NCBI RefSeq assembly: GCF_000346485.2
Contig: NZ_KQ976354.1
Location: 10,374,341 to 10,438,340 of the forward strand
DNA from: Scytonema hofmannii PCC 7110
GTDB lineage: Bacteria > Cyanobacteriota > Cyanobacteriia > Cyanobacteriales > Nostocaceae
DNA length: 64,000 bases
Direction of reading: 5' to 3'
Under the pieces are notes generated by a model. The model saw only the letters and a list, made by a program, of their open reading frames with translations, had not been told where the DNA came from and did no database searches. Position numbers and translations under genes: made by a program. Shown here one piece after another: positions 35,627 through 45,300 of the stretch (the first letter of the stretch is position 1; every line of letters starts with the position of its first letter).

Positions 35627-38600
35627 TCATACAAATTGTACATTTAAGATTTTCTTAACCTCTGTCAAAAATGCGAGAGAATTAAAATCTACCTTACCTC
35701 TCATATGGCTAAACAATGACAATGAACCTACTGAATTCTCCCCAATCAAATTTTCGTAAGGATCTAGTTTAAGATTGATATCTTTTGCTTTTTCATAACG
35801 AGAGAAGTGAAACAAGGTTAAATACTGCAAAATTTCATTTTTCAGTTCCCCTTTAAAAATGAGACCCTTATAAATATCTTCCTCATCAAGTATACCTTCA
35901 TAAATATTTAAAAAAGTAGAGTAGGAAATCACCCCATTGTAGTAGCGATCGCTGCGGGTTCCAACAATAACTCCATTAAATAAGTTAAAGAAAACAACAG
36001 ATTTTTTACTGGGGTCGTCTACCAGATTAGTCAGTTCTGCTGTATCTTGAATATATAAAGACGCACTGACATCAATTTTTTGTGACCTAACAGCATAGTA
36101 TTTATCAAAAAACATGGGGTAAATTTTGATATCTTGATGCTGTGCTTTCAAGGCTCCAATAACTTCTTGCGATAGGAAAAAGAGCCTATCGTCTTCAGTT
36201 TTTGTCATATTTAACGTACTGGTATAAGGAGCTTTCGCAATGTAGAGAAAATGCCTGCAACCTTTTCCGTATAGTTTCGCAACCTCATCAATAATAACAG
36301 TTGGATTCCTGAACATTTGTTGATGTTCGTAATTTTCGGAAAAAGTTTTTAGCAATTGAACTCTGACGGTACTCTCTTGACAGCTTAACAACAAGATTTC
36401 TCCCATCAAATTCGATATTTTTTGAGAACCATTCCACCTTCTGTCACTTTCTCGGCTGGAAACTATCACAATTGCTAACTTGTTAATATTTCTGGGAAAG
36501 TCTGAAGAATTAGAGAAGGTAAATGATTTCGGTAATACCGAATATAAGGAACTCAGAACGTTAGGTACTTTGAACTTTCCTTTACTCTGTAAATCTCTAA
36601 TGTCAACTCCCTGTGTGTTAGAGCGATGTCTTTCATTTAACAAATGAGATAAAACGTGAGCAAAAGACGCAATAAATTTTTCTATCGGTGCATCATCTTC
36701 TTTAGTATGCTGGTGCAACCGTAAAATCGGTATAAATAATTTATTTTGTTTGTGTAACAACACTCTAAGACATATGTATGTTAACAAACCAAAGGTAAAT
36801 CTGTAAAGAAATAGTTCTTGAGATTCCAGTTTACTATTTTCTAACTTATAAGGAAATAATAATAATTTTCTGTTGATAAAATGACTTTTGTAAATATCCT
36901 GACATTTTTTATCTGACCAAGGCAAAAATAATAAGGGTAATGCACCTATATTTGTTTGCTCGTAATCCATTTTAAAGGTTTGCTTGTCTTCAGTCGCCAC
37001 ATAGTGAATATCGGTAATCGTAATTTTAGCTGGAAGACTGCAAAGCGCATCTTCTTTAACATTTGCGTCACCAACAGAGATGTATTTAATAACTTCTTTT
37101 GGATTTCCTTTTAAAATTGGTTTAAAAAATGTACTTTGGTGAAGAATTGTGTGAATATCTTGTTCAAGAATACCTTGACTGATAGAAAGATGCTGGGGAT
37201 ATTCTCTGATGGAAAAAGTTCGTCCAGAGTTAATCAGTTGAACAAGTAACTTTTTCAGCTTACTGATTTTTTCTTGAATGTTATATTCTTTAAAATATTT
37301 AACAATATTGCTTAAAAGTTGCTGTTTGGTATTTTCGTCATCCTTTTTAAAGATTTGTACTACTTTTTGCTCAAAGTTAGAAATTGGATTGTACTCTAAT
37401 TGTGATAATTTAGGGTTAATTGCAAACAGACAATAGTACAGAAAGAGAATCTTTAAAACCTTTCTAGCAAATATTTCCTTTCTTAAAGGATTTGCTAGTT
37501 CTTCTTTATGTTGTTGACTTTCAGGATCGAGCAAATTCAAATAGTATTCAAATACCTTTTTACCACCATATGCCTGTACTTTGCCGTCAAATTTGAGCTT
37601 AACACCTAAGATAAATTGGACTTCTCCCCGTTCATCATCTGTTGTTTCTCCCAAATACCCTTCTATTTTGGGAATAATCGGTAGCATTTCATATGCTTCT
37701 GCACGTGAAAAAATATCTTTGTAGTTCAATGAAACACCAGCATAGGTGACTAGGTAATCTCCATCTGCTTTATTAGCCTCATTGATATATTCTTCAATTA
37801 GCCTTAATCTTCTAATTGTATCTTGGAGATAAATAACTGCTTCGGTATTGCTAGATCTAGTATCGGTGTTAACGTTCTCGTAGAGATACTCTAGATAGTT
37901 TATTTGTGCTTTTTTCTTCAGTTTCCCTAGTGTTTCTGTATCTATAATTCGCTGAAGTCGATAAAAATCTAATTGCGGGTTGTCCTTATCTTTGTATAAA
38001 TCGTCAAGAAGATAACCTAGCTCTTCTCGTTCTTCTTCATTTGCAGACGCACACTGAACTTTTATGTACTGCTCTAAACCTTTTTTTAAGTGCTCGTTAA
38101 ACTCACGTGTTTTTTGTACGGCAATTGTTAGCTTGTGAAATCTTAAGACGGCTTTTTCTTTATGATTTCTGTCTGGAACGGTTAATCTTTGCTTCTGTAA
38201 ACCTTCATAGGAGCTAAACGGATAGGTGAAGTTTAAGCTAGCTGTATCACCTTTAAAGGTTTGCAAATCTGTCACTAAACTTTCTACAAACTCTTTTACG
38301 TTAGCAGAAGGACGCTGCTGCGCGATCGCATCTCCTAATATCTGTCTGACACAATCTGCGATCGCCTGAATTTTATCAGGAAATAATTCTTTACAACCCG
38401 GACTAAAATTGACAGTAGCAGATTTTGCATTATTAGCAGCAGCACCTAAAGGATTACTCATCTGCAACTGAGCAACTTGACTAGCGACAGCATCAACATC
38501 AATACGCAGTCGCATACCATCGGTTGATACCCCAAACAGGTTTTTAGGCTGCTGATTTCGTAGAACTTGTAAAATTTTGTCCAGTATATCGCTGTAGTCC

Positions 38601-38641
38601 ACAAAAACCAGCTCGTTGTTACCTGTTCGTATAGTACTCAC
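35627..38641 (-). CDS. Large protein of unknown function (1004 residues)
   Basis: I do not recognise this protein. It starts with GTG. The first 200 residues are acidic and helical. Residues about 640-680 and 720-760 contain alternating strand-helix patterns (KLAIVIVSSRESDRRWN, RNPTVIIDEVAKLYGKGCRH, LYIAKAPYTS) that could be a Rossmann-like or RNase H-like fold, but I see no catalytic motif. No Walker A, no membrane segment and no signal peptide are visible. The AT-rich coding and lack of HIP1 sites in the C-terminal two thirds resemble the 1214-residue helicase at 20597-24241, and both are encoded on the same strand. A shared system is only a hypothesis. Confidence 0.6.
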   Translation of the reverse strand: MSTIRTGNNELVFVDYSDILDKILQVLRNQQPKNLFGVSTDGMRLRIDVDAVASQVAQLQMSNPLGAAANNAKSATVNFSPGCKELFPDKIQAIADCVRQILGDAIAQQRPSANVKEFVESLVTDLQTFKGDTASLNFTYPFSSYEGLQKQRLTVPDRNHKEKAVLRFHKLTIAVQKTREFNEHLKKGLEQYIKVQCASANEEEREELGYLLDDLYKDKDNPQLDFYRLQRIIDTETLGKLKKKAQINYLEYLYENVNTDTRSSNTEAVIYLQDTIRRLRLIEEYINEANKADGDYLVTYAGVSLNYKDIFSRAEAYEMLPIIPKIEGYLGETTDDERGEVQFILGVKLKFDGKVQAYGGKKVFEYYLNLLDPESQQHKEELANPLRKEIFARKVLKILFLYYCLFAINPKLSQLEYNPISNFEQKVVQIFKKDDENTKQQLLSNIVKYFKEYNIQEKISKLKKLLVQLINSGRTFSIREYPQHLSISQGILEQDIHTILHQSTFFKPILKGNPKEVIKYISVGDANVKEDALCSLPAKITITDIHYVATEDKQTFKMDYEQTNIGALPLLFLPWSDKKCQDIYKSHFINRKLLLFPYKLENSKLESQELFLYRFTFGLLTYICLRVLLHKQNKLFIPILRLHQHTKEDDAPIEKFIASFAHVLSHLLNERHRSNTQGVDIRDLQSKGKFKVPNVLSSLYSVLPKSFTFSNSSDFPRNINKLAIVIVSSRESDRRWNGSQKISNLMGEILLLSCQESTVRVQLLKTFSENYEHQQMFRNPTVIIDEVAKLYGKGCRHFLYIAKAPYTSTLNMTKTEDDRLFFLSQEVIGALKAQHQDIKIYPMFFDKYYAVRSQKIDVSASLYIQDTAELTNLVDDPSKKSVVFFNLFNGVIVGTRSDRYYNGVISYSTFLNIYEGILDEEDIYKGLIFKGELKNEILQYLTLFHFSRYEKAKDINLKLDPYENLIGENSVGSLSLFSHMRGKVDFNSLAFLTEVKKILNVQFV

Positions 38642-38857
38642 TCTACTAGCTCCTAGCCTTATCTATGGCTTGTTCGGTGAATACTTAGTATAATTCCTGG
38701 TTCAGGTACTGACATCAGAGATTTCCACGAAATATCGTTGGGGGCTTTTAAATCAAAAATCTACATTCTTGTGGGATGGGCTTCTAGCCCGTCCATTTGA
38801 TAAAACGGGCAGGATGCCCGTTCCACAAGAGAGATGCCCGTTTCACCAGAGATGAGG

Positions 38858-39532
38858 CTATACCAGTGCGGTAACTTTCTCCAACAGCCCTTGGAATAAC
38901 TTCAGCCCATCGCTATTGCCTAACATGGAGTCAGATGCTCTCTCAGGATGAGGCATCATCCCCAACACGTTACCTTTAGAATTGCAAATCCCAGCAATGT
39001 TGTTTAGCGAACCATTGGGATTATCCCCCTCATAGCGAAACAGCACTTGACCGTTATCTTCTATCTCTGATAGCGTCTTCTCATCTGCATAAAATCGCCC
39101 TTCTCCGTGAGCGATAGGCAATGTAATGATTTCGCCTGTTTGATAATTTTGTGTCCAGGAAAGATCTGTACGCTCAACTTTGACAGGAACGCGATCGCAA
39201 ATAAAATGTAAGTCTTGATTTCGCGCCAATGCTCCAGGTAGCAGCCCCGCCTCAGTCAGCACTTGAAACCCGTTGCATATACCAAGAACTGGTTTACCCT
39301 TTTGAGCGTGTTCTATAACTTGTTGCATCACGGGAGAAAACTGCGCTATGGCACCACAGCGGAGGTAATCTCCGTAACTAAAACCGCCAGGTATAATAAC
39401 AACATCAAGATCGGAAAGCTCGGTGTCTTGATGCCAAACCATGCGAGTTGGTTGCCCCATCAAGTTTTTTGTGACATAGGCAACATCGCGATCGCAGTTA
39501 GAACCGGGAAAAACAACAACACCAAATTTCAT
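38858..39532 (-). CDS. purQ: Phosphoribosylformylglycinamidine synthase subunit PurQ
   Basis: Glutaminase subunit of FGAM synthase in de novo purine synthesis. It supplies ammonia to PurL together with PurS. The 224-residue class I glutamine amidotransferase has VVVFPGSNCDRD at the start, the oxyanion segment PGGFSYGDYLRCGAIA, the nucleophile Cys in LGICNGFQVL (about residue 85-94) and the His-Glu pair in MMPHPERASD near the end. Downstream of purS on the same strand, with a 65-base gap filled by a repeat. PurL is not in the window. Confidence 0.97.
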   Translation of the reverse strand: MKFGVVVFPGSNCDRDVAYVTKNLMGQPTRMVWHQDTELSDLDVVIIPGGFSYGDYLRCGAIAQFSPVMQQVIEHAQKGKPVLGICNGFQVLTEAGLLPGALARNQDLHFICDRVPVKVERTDLSWTQNYQTGEIITLPIAHGEGRFYADEKTLSEIEDNGQVLFRYEGDNPNGSLNNIAGICNSKGNVLGMMPHPERASDSMLGNSDGLKLFQGLLEKVTALV

Positions 39533-39607
39533 AATTAGTTAGTGGTTAGTGGTTAGTGGTTAGTGGTTAGTAGCTTCAAACAACTAACTACTAACAACTA
39601 ACTACTA
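39533..39607. repeat. TTAGTGG repeat between purS and purQ
   Basis: Five tandem TTAGTGG-like units, a short loop, then the inverted complement (CTAACTA). It separates two operon genes and reaches into the purS stop region, showing that these repeats are tolerated inside operons. Confidence 0.8.
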
Positions 39608-39882
39608 ACCTTAGTAGTTTCTGATTCGACTTCACTCAAATCAAAGCGGTAGTTTTCAATCACGGGGTTTGCGAGCATTTGGTCACACATCCGATCCATC
39701 TCCTGACGGGCTGTACTTTCATCAGGTGAGGTGAGAGTGATTTCAATGTATTTACCGATCCGCACTTGCTCCACATTGTGATATCCTAACTGTCTTAGTC
39801 CCGATTGCACTGCTACACCAGCAGGGTCTAGGACTGAAGGACGGAGTGTCACATAAATTTTAGCTTGATACTTCCTTTGCAC
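39598..39882 (-). CDS. purS: Phosphoribosylformylglycinamidine synthase subunit PurS
   Basis: Small (94-residue) subunit that bridges PurQ and PurL in the FGAM synthase complex. The family pattern is clear: YQAKIYVTLRPSVLDPAGVAVQSGL, LGYHNVEQVRIGKYIEI, and MCDQMLANPVIENYRF. The C-terminal dozen residues (SEVESETTKVSS) extend beyond the usual end and run into the TTAGT repeat. First gene of the purS-purQ operon. Confidence 0.95.
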   Translation of the reverse strand: MQRKYQAKIYVTLRPSVLDPAGVAVQSGLRQLGYHNVEQVRIGKYIEITLTSPDESTARQEMDRMCDQMLANPVIENYRFDLSEVESETTKVSS

Positions 39883-40118
39883 TGGCTTTAGCTAAAGACT
39901 GCGATCGTTATACTACATCCTTTTGCTGCAATTGGAAGATATAAGATTTCACTTATTAAAAGTTAAGCTAAAACTTAGCCAAGGTAACAATTTAAAAAAT
40001 CTTGTTGCTAAGAGACTATAAGATTCCCATTATTAGGAGTTAAGCTAGAAAATAGTCATGGTGACAGTATAAAAAATACTGGATAAATACTAGAGATCTC
40101 AATGGTATGTTGTTGTCT

Positions 40119-40517
40119 ATGAGAGCCATTCGCACACGAAGTCAAGATCGCATTCTAAATCTGCTGAAAACCGTTAAGCAGGGTATATCCGCTCAGGATA
40201 TTTATGTGGAGTTACGCAACCGCAACCAAAGCATGGGCTTGGCAACCGTTTATCGTTCTTTGGAAGCCTTAAAACTTGAAGGCATGGTACAAGTGAGGAC
40301 ATTGGGTAACGGAGAAGCCCTTTACAGCTTAGCGCAGCAAGACAAGCATCACCTAACCTGCCTCCAGTGTGGTGCATCCATTCCAATTAATCAATGTCCA
40401 GTCCACGATTTAGAAAGTCAGTTACAAGATACACACAGGTTCAAAATTTTCTATCACACCTTAGAATTTTTCGGCTTGTGCAACCAATGTCAGGTGGCAC
40501 AAGCGTCTGGGGAGTGA
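40119..40517 (+). CDS. zur: Fur-family metalloregulator, Zur/FurB type
   Basis: Transcriptional repressor of the Fur superfamily. The 132-residue product begins MRAIRTRSQDRILNLLKTVK and contains the winged-helix recognition region QSMGLATVYRSLEALKLEGM. Metal-binding features are HHLTCLQCG, IPINQCPVHDLE and FFGLCNQCQ, giving the two CxxC zinc pairs. The overall sequence is what I recall of cyanobacterial FurB, which acts as Zur and controls zinc uptake. The ATG at 40119 gives the family start; the frame opens four codons earlier at 40107. No Zur box was recognised in its own upstream region. Confidence 0.88.
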   Translation: MRAIRTRSQDRILNLLKTVKQGISAQDIYVELRNRNQSMGLATVYRSLEALKLEGMVQVRTLGNGEALYSLAQQDKHHLTCLQCGASIPINQCPVHDLESQLQDTHRFKIFYHTLEFFGLCNQCQVAQASGE

Positions 40518-40676
40518 GGGAGTAGGGAGTAGAATTAATTCCCGGCGTTGCATATTTGCGGGATGATTTTATTTTCTCTGTAAGTTGAAAAACTTAATTC
40601 TTGGCGCTCTTGGCGTCTTGGCGGTTCATTTTTCATCCCTATTTTATGCAACGCCTAATTCCCTAACCCCTAATCC

Positions 40677-41675
40677 CTAACCCTTATTCCTTGGAGGCAT
40701 TTCCATTCCCAACAAGGGGTTTGAATCAGTGTGACCATCTGCAACAATTGAGCGGATACCTTCTAAGGTTGCAGGGATAGTGCGTGGGTCTATAAACATA
40801 ACCTTACTGCTATCACTCCTGCCAATTGTTGCACCCATATCTAAGTAGCCTAAGGCAAACAGAACTTCCAAAGCTTGATGAACGGTGGGATCTGTTTTAA
40901 TTTTTTGGGCAATAATTTCAGCAGATTCAGCAATAGCTTGAGCCTTGAGAACTTGCTGTTGTCGTTCTGCTTGCGCCCTAAGAACGATCGCCTTTTGTTC
41001 GGCTTCAGCTTGCAAAATCACCGATTTTTGACGGGCTTCTGCATCCAACACTTGGGCATCAGCTTTACCTCTAGCAGAGTTTACGGCTGACTCTCGGTCT
41101 CCCTCAGAAGTTAAAATTGCCGCCCGTTTGCGGCGTTCTGCCGACATTTGCAGTTCCATCGATTCCCGGACTGCTTGAGAAGGAATCAGGTCCCGCAGTT
41201 CCACCCGCGTGACTTTTACACCCCAAGGATCGGTTGCAACATCCAAATCGTGTAATAAAAGTTCATTAATTTGAGCGCGGGCGGTAAAAGTTTGATCTAG
41301 CTCCAATTGACCCATCTCCGCACGAATTTGAGTGAGTACCAAATTCTCCATTGCCATGCGGAGATTTTCTACTTTGTAGTAAGCTTTCTCCATATCGATA
41401 ATGCGCCAGTAAACCACCGCATCAACGGTTATTGACACGTTGTCCCGAGTAATGCACTGTTGTGGGGGAATGTCTATAACTTTTTCCCGGATAGTTTCGC
41501 GATAAACAAGTCGGTCTGCAACGGGAATGATAAAGTTAAGCCCTGGTTCTAGCTTTTTGTTATAACTACCCAAACGTTCCACTAAGGCTTCATTACCCTG
41601 ATTAATGATTTTTACAGAACCTGCTAAGGCAGAACCGCCTAAAGCTAAAAATACAAGTAAAAAAAACTGTTCCAT
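40677..41675 (-). CDS. SPFH/band-7 membrane protein (paraslipin/stomatin-like)
   Basis: A 332-residue protein with an N-terminal membrane segment (residues 2-20) and the SPFH domain at about 20-190 ([79 protein letters not shown]). A long charged helix follows (about 170-250, [20 protein letters not shown], repeated QAEAEQKA). Such proteins form large ring oligomers at membranes and control proteases and lipid domains. It follows the NfeD gene by 27 bases, the standard NfeD-SPFH operon. Confidence 0.93.
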   Translation of the reverse strand: MEQFFLLVFLALGGSALAGSVKIINQGNEALVERLGSYNKKLEPGLNFIIPVADRLVYRETIREKVIDIPPQQCITRDNVSITVDAVVYWRIIDMEKAYYKVENLRMAMENLVLTQIRAEMGQLELDQTFTARAQINELLLHDLDVATDPWGVKVTRVELRDLIPSQAVRESMELQMSAERRKRAAILTSEGDRESAVNSARGKADAQVLDAEARQKSVILQAEAEQKAIVLRAQAERQQQVLKAQAIAESAEIIAQKIKTDPTVHQALEVLFALGYLDMGATIGRSDSSKVMFIDPRTIPATLEGIRSIVADGHTDSNPLLGMEMPPRNKG

Positions 41676-41702
41676 TGTTAAGTTTCCTATTTATTCAGCG
41701 CC

Positions 41703-42137
41703 TTACGAGTGCAATAAATTCTCTGGCATCACGTATAGAGTGGTGCCTTCGCGCCTTGTGACATAAACTCTTTGATTAGCGGCTATGCTAAGTTTTTCAT
41801 CGTCACACCGCGCCCGCCAAGAATTACCCTCGTACAGGACTCGTCCAGCTTTCCCCACTGGAATCTCAGTTAAAGTTTCAGCTATAATTGCCTGCTGAAT
41901 TTTTGACTTGCGCCGTGGCGGTGTTACAAATCGACGACTGAGTAAGACTAAAGAAGTGGAAAGCAACAGCCAAACCACTGCTTGCAGCCATAACTTATCT
42001 AAGACCACTTGAGACAACAGCGCCACCACAAAAGCGCTTATGCCCATTAAAAAGGCAACAAAAGCTGTTGGCACAAACAGTTCAGTTAAACACAGACCTG
42101 CACCTGCTAACAGCCAAATTACGGTAGTATTTGTCAT
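41703..42137 (-). CDS. NfeD-family membrane protein
   Basis: A 144-residue protein: three hydrophobic segments in residues 5-70 (VIWLLAGAGLCLTELFVPTA, FLMGISAFVVALLS, LQAVVWLLLSTSLVLL). Then comes an OB-fold tail (IPVGKAGRVLYEGNSWRARCD, RVYVTRREGTTLYV) typical of the short NfeD type that partners SPFH proteins. The gene directly precedes the SPFH gene on the same strand. Its first codons lie against a TGTCATTTGTCATTGG repeat. Confidence 0.92.
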   Translation of the reverse strand: MTNTTVIWLLAGAGLCLTELFVPTAFVAFLMGISAFVVALLSQVVLDKLWLQAVVWLLLSTSLVLLSRRFVTPPRRKSKIQQAIIAETLTEIPVGKAGRVLYEGNSWRARCDDEKLSIAANQRVYVTRREGTTLYVMPENLLHS

Positions 42138-42378
42138 TTGTCATTGGTCATTTGTCATTGGTAAGGGGGTTTTTAAAAAAAATTTACATATTGTAATATG
42201 TTTTTGTTTATTTCTACCTACCTACTGAAGTATAAGTATACAATTCCACTTTATTCTAACGTTTTAAATTAGGACATATTGAAAAATCGTCAGTAGTTAC
42301 TACCAACCATGTACGGGCGCAAGGCCGCCGCGCCCCTACTAACAACTAACAACTAACAACTAACAATTAACCATTTGC

Positions 42379-44319
42379 ATGCTTTCTACTCAACGAATAA
42401 TTTATTGCACAAATCCAGACTGTAGCAACCCTATTAATTCTGTGGGAGATAGTATTTGTACGAGTTGTCAAACTCCCATAGCTCATCGCTATCTTTGGGC
42501 AACTGGTTTATCAGCAACCGAATTTAAAATAGGAGAAAAGGTAGCAGATAGATATGAGGTTATTACACCTCAAATCTGGTTAGATACTTTACCGGGACGA
42601 TCGCCAGACATACCAGAAGATGTACCAGAAGAAATTATTCCTTACCTACGCTTATATCATCACCGATTGCATTTACCTCAAGTTTATGGATTAGTTTATT
42701 TACCTATAGGACATGGGAATCCTATTTTCTTATTAGAAAATGCCCCCATAGATGAAACTGGAAATCTTTACCCAACAATAGAAGATGCTTGGGAACAGGC
42801 AAAAGGTGTGAGACAAGTTTATTGGTTGTGGCAAATTCTTCAATTATGGACACCTCTATCAGAACTGAGAGTTGCTGGAAGTGTTCTGGTTCCGTATAAC
42901 TTGCGAGTACAAGGTTGGTGCGTGCGATTGGTACAACTTGTAGAAACGAGAGGTAATGCGCCCCTACACAGTACATCTTTACAACAATTGGGAGAGTGTT
43001 GGCAACCTTGGGTAGCTACTGCAAAAACTCAAGTCGCAAAAGAACTAGAAAAGATAGTGCAGCAGATGCGTAGTGGGGAAGCAAATTTAGAAACTGTAAA
43101 TTCTCAACTCAATGCCTTACTACTTTCTTCAGCAGCAGAATTGCCTTTAATGGTACGCGTATCAGGAGCTACAAATATTGGTTCAGTAGTTTTGCCTCAG
43201 AATGAAGATGCTTGCTACCCCACTGATTCTGTGGATCCAGATGACCCCCTATTGCCTCACGTGTCAATTGTTTGTGATGGTATTGGGGGACACGAAGGTG
43301 GCGAAGTGGCTAGCCAATTAGCAGTGCAATCCTTAAAGCTACAAATTCGCGCCTTGCTGGCTGAGGTTACGGAACAAACAGAACTCGCTGCACCAGATTT
43401 ATTGCAAAAACAACTCGAAGCCATTTTACGAGTTGTCAATAACGTGATATGCAATTGCAATAACGAACAAAACCGCGAAGGAACCCAACGTATGGGTACT
43501 ACTGTTGTCATGGCAGTACAACCACCGCAGGTAGTCCAAACTCCCTCTGGATGGCAATCCCAAAATGCTCATGAACTTTACTTGGCTAGTGTGGGTGATA
43601 GCCGTGCTTATTGGATGACCCATCACTACTGTCAATTGCTGACGGTAGATGATGATGTTGCAGGGCGGGAAGTCCGCTATGGGCGCAGTTTTTATCGGAA
43701 AGCCCTAGAACGCCCAGACGCTACAGCCCTTACCCAAGCTTTGGGAACGAAAGATGGTGAGTTTTTGCGTCCCTCAATTCAGCGATTTATTTTGGAAGAA
43801 GACGGTATACTTTTGTTGTGTTCTGATGGCTTGAGTGACAATGACTGGGTGGAACACTCCTGGCAAGAATTTGCTTTACCAGTGTTAAGAGGTGAACTTT
43901 CCCCAGAGGATGCTGTCGCAGCGTGGATTGATTTGGCAAATCAAAAAAATGCCCATGACAATGTGTCTGTTGTTCTGACACTTTGCCGTGTTTCCCCAGA
44001 TTATTTAGTACCCATGACGCGATCGCTACTACCTGTAGAAATAGAACAAGAAGAAGAGCAGGAGTTGACAGCCAGTGCTCAAGCGCTTCTGGATTTAGAT
44101 ACAACAGAAGCCTCACCAGCGCCAGGGAAGAAAGTCCAAGCCCCTGTCAAAGCTCAGCGCCGCCGTTTTCGTTGGTTATGGATTTTGGGATTATTGACCG
44201 TGCTTGTAGGCGGTACAGGTGGCGGATTGTTTGCTTGGTGGAAATTGAGTCCTCAAACATTCCAGCAAGCTTGTCAGAAACTTCCCCTAAAGGTGCGGGG
44301 TTTGTGTGAGAGGGAGTAG
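42379..44319 (+). CDS. Zinc-ribbon PP2C-type serine/threonine phosphatase, membrane-anchored
   Basis: A 646-residue protein. N-terminal zinc ribbon with C10, C15, C27 and C30. A middle region (about 40-235) has remnants of a protein-kinase-like fold (VADRYEVITPQI). The PP2C catalytic domain at about 255-535 has NIGSVVLPQNEDAC, VSIVCDGIGGHEGGEVAS, MGTTVVMAV, YLASVGDSRAYWM, ILLLCSDGLSDN and KNAHDNVSVVLT, carrying all metal-binding Asp residues. An acidic linker is followed by a transmembrane helix at about 598-620 and a short basic/periplasmic end. It dephosphorylates Ser/Thr-phosphoproteins; the target is unknown. It is followed by a GATTTTG tandem repeat. Confidence 0.93.
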   Translation: MLSTQRIIYCTNPDCSNPINSVGDSICTSCQTPIAHRYLWATGLSATEFKIGEKVADRYEVITPQIWLDTLPGRSPDIPEDVPEEIIPYLRLYHHRLHLPQVYGLVYLPIGHGNPIFLLENAPIDETGNLYPTIEDAWEQAKGVRQVYWLWQILQLWTPLSELRVAGSVLVPYNLRVQGWCVRLVQLVETRGNAPLHSTSLQQLGECWQPWVATAKTQVAKELEKIVQQMRSGEANLETVNSQLNALLLSSAAELPLMVRVSGATNIGSVVLPQNEDACYPTDSVDPDDPLLPHVSIVCDGIGGHEGGEVASQLAVQSLKLQIRALLAEVTEQTELAAPDLLQKQLEAILRVVNNVICNCNNEQNREGTQRMGTTVVMAVQPPQVVQTPSGWQSQNAHELYLASVGDSRAYWMTHHYCQLLTVDDDVAGREVRYGRSFYRKALERPDATALTQALGTKDGEFLRPSIQRFILEEDGILLLCSDGLSDNDWVEHSWQEFALPVLRGELSPEDAVAAWIDLANQKNAHDNVSVVLTLCRVSPDYLVPMTRSLLPVEIEQEEEQELTASAQALLDLDTTEASPAPGKKVQAPVKAQRRRFRWLWILGLLTVLVGGTGGGLFAWWKLSPQTFQQACQKLPLKVRGLCERE

Positions 44320-44320
44320 G

Positions 44321-44371
44321 GGATTTTGGATTTTGGATTTTGGATTTTGGATTTTGGATTTTGGATTTTGG
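44321..44371. repeat. Tandem GATTTTG heptamer, seven units
   Basis: Seven perfect copies of a 7-base unit directly after the phosphatase stop codon: a short tandemly repeated repetitive sequence of the cyanobacterial type. Copy number may vary between isolates. Confidence 0.9.
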
Positions 44372-44399
44372 GGACAAGGGGGACGAGGGGAGGTTGACC

Positions 44400-44770
44400 G
44401 ATGGAACACAGTGGAGTGAAGATAAGAAGGATTAGACCTCTTGCTAAGAGGAGTACGTGAACTGGAGTAGTCCAGAGTAAAACGGAGTCATTCGTCTTAC
44501 TGACTCCGCCATGACTCAACTTTGAATCAGTTTCAAAGTTACCCGTCAGGGTTTCAGTCCGCTTAGGAGTGATGACTTAATGAGATTAGCCAGTCTCAAG
44601 CGTCGGAGAAGGAACATGGCTACGTCACGATAGCGCAACACCGTAATCCACTAACAAGCTCTTAAGCCGTGTCGAGGCAAACAATACCCCGCAAGGGAGC
44701 GCTCAAATCGAGCAAATGTGTAGTTTGGGGTGGCGGTTAAGTCCGATTAACCCCAAATTACTACAAATAA
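44400..44770 (+). ncRNA. Structured RNA candidate, possibly stand-alone HEARO/omega-RNA
   Basis: No protein-like frame, but consecutive perfect hairpins: CCTCTT/AAGAGG (44437-44451), CTGGA/TCCAG (44462-44475), CGGAGTCA/TGACTCCG (44483-44508), AACTTTGAA/TTCAAAGTT (44518-44540), TGAGA/TCTCA (44581-44598), GCTA/TAGC (44619-44634), GCTC/GAGC (44701-44713), and GGTTAA/TTAACC (44735-44752) inside a longer imperfect stem reaching GTAGT/ACTAC. The dense order of stems with GC-containing unpaired joints (for example GTCAGGGTTTCAGTCC) resembles large bacterial RNAs. My best guess is the HEARO family linked to IscB-type nucleases, which occurs without its gene in cyanobacteria; this is from memory and unverified. 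Strand chosen from that guess. Confidence 0.45.
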
Positions 44771-44890
44771 TTCTGAAATAATGAAAGTTGGTAGCATGAC
44801 ACCCAGGGATTACAATATTTCCTAAAGCTCTTCTCCTTCAACTCTCCTTGGGAGAAAAAAGGTGATGTTGCGGGATAATCTATAACATTA

Positions 44891-44910
44891 AAGCCTGCAC
44901 GGGCAGGCTT
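44891..44910. repeat. 8-bp hairpin followed by TTTGTTTG
   Basis: AAGCCTGC/GCAGGCTT around a 4-base loop, followed by TGTTTGTCTG. Resembles a terminator and also the dispersed element at 35506-35540, so it is probably a member of that repeat family. Confidence 0.6.
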
Positions 44911-45072
44911 TGTTTGTCTGGTAACGATACAAGCGCCGAACAGCCTGTCCGTGCAGACTAAGTCCGAAGGTCAGATTTTGCAAGCAGTCTATTTTTCAAA
45001 AAAAGTAATTTTCCGTGAGGAATAGCTGTGGAGATAGTGGTGGAAATACAGAAGCAAGGTGTAAAAGAAGGT

Positions 45073-45294
45073 ATGAAAATTGGCGATCGCGTCCGTGTTA
45101 AAGAATCTGTTATCGTTTACCACAATCCCGAACATCGCGGTAAAGCTTTTGACATCAAAGGCTCAGAAGGCGAAGTTGTGGGTATTGTCAACCAATGGCA
45201 AGGCAGACCTGTCAGTGCTAACTTGCCAATCTACGTTCAGTTTAGTAAAAAATTTAAAGCCCACTTACGAGAAAATGAAATAGAGCTATTATAA
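45073..45294 (+). CDS. ftrV: Ferredoxin-thioredoxin reductase variable chain
   Basis: Small SH3-like subunit that stabilises the catalytic chain of ferredoxin-thioredoxin reductase, which passes electrons from ferredoxin to thioredoxin for light regulation. The 73-residue product MKIGDRVRVKESVIVYHNPE, GSEGEVVG, WQGRPVSANLPIYVQF and KFKAHLRENEIELL matches the family along its full length. I chose the ATG at 45073 for the family length; the frame is open back to a GTG at 45028 (15 more residues). Confidence 0.93.
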   Translation: MKIGDRVRVKESVIVYHNPEHRGKAFDIKGSEGEVVGIVNQWQGRPVSANLPIYVQFSKKFKAHLRENEIELL

Positions 45295-45300
45295 CCAAGT

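Noticed and set aside
44147-44519. Minus-strand frames across the end of the phosphatase gene
   Set aside because: They read through the GATTTTG tandem repeat (KSKIQNPKSKIQN) and the antisense of a real gene.
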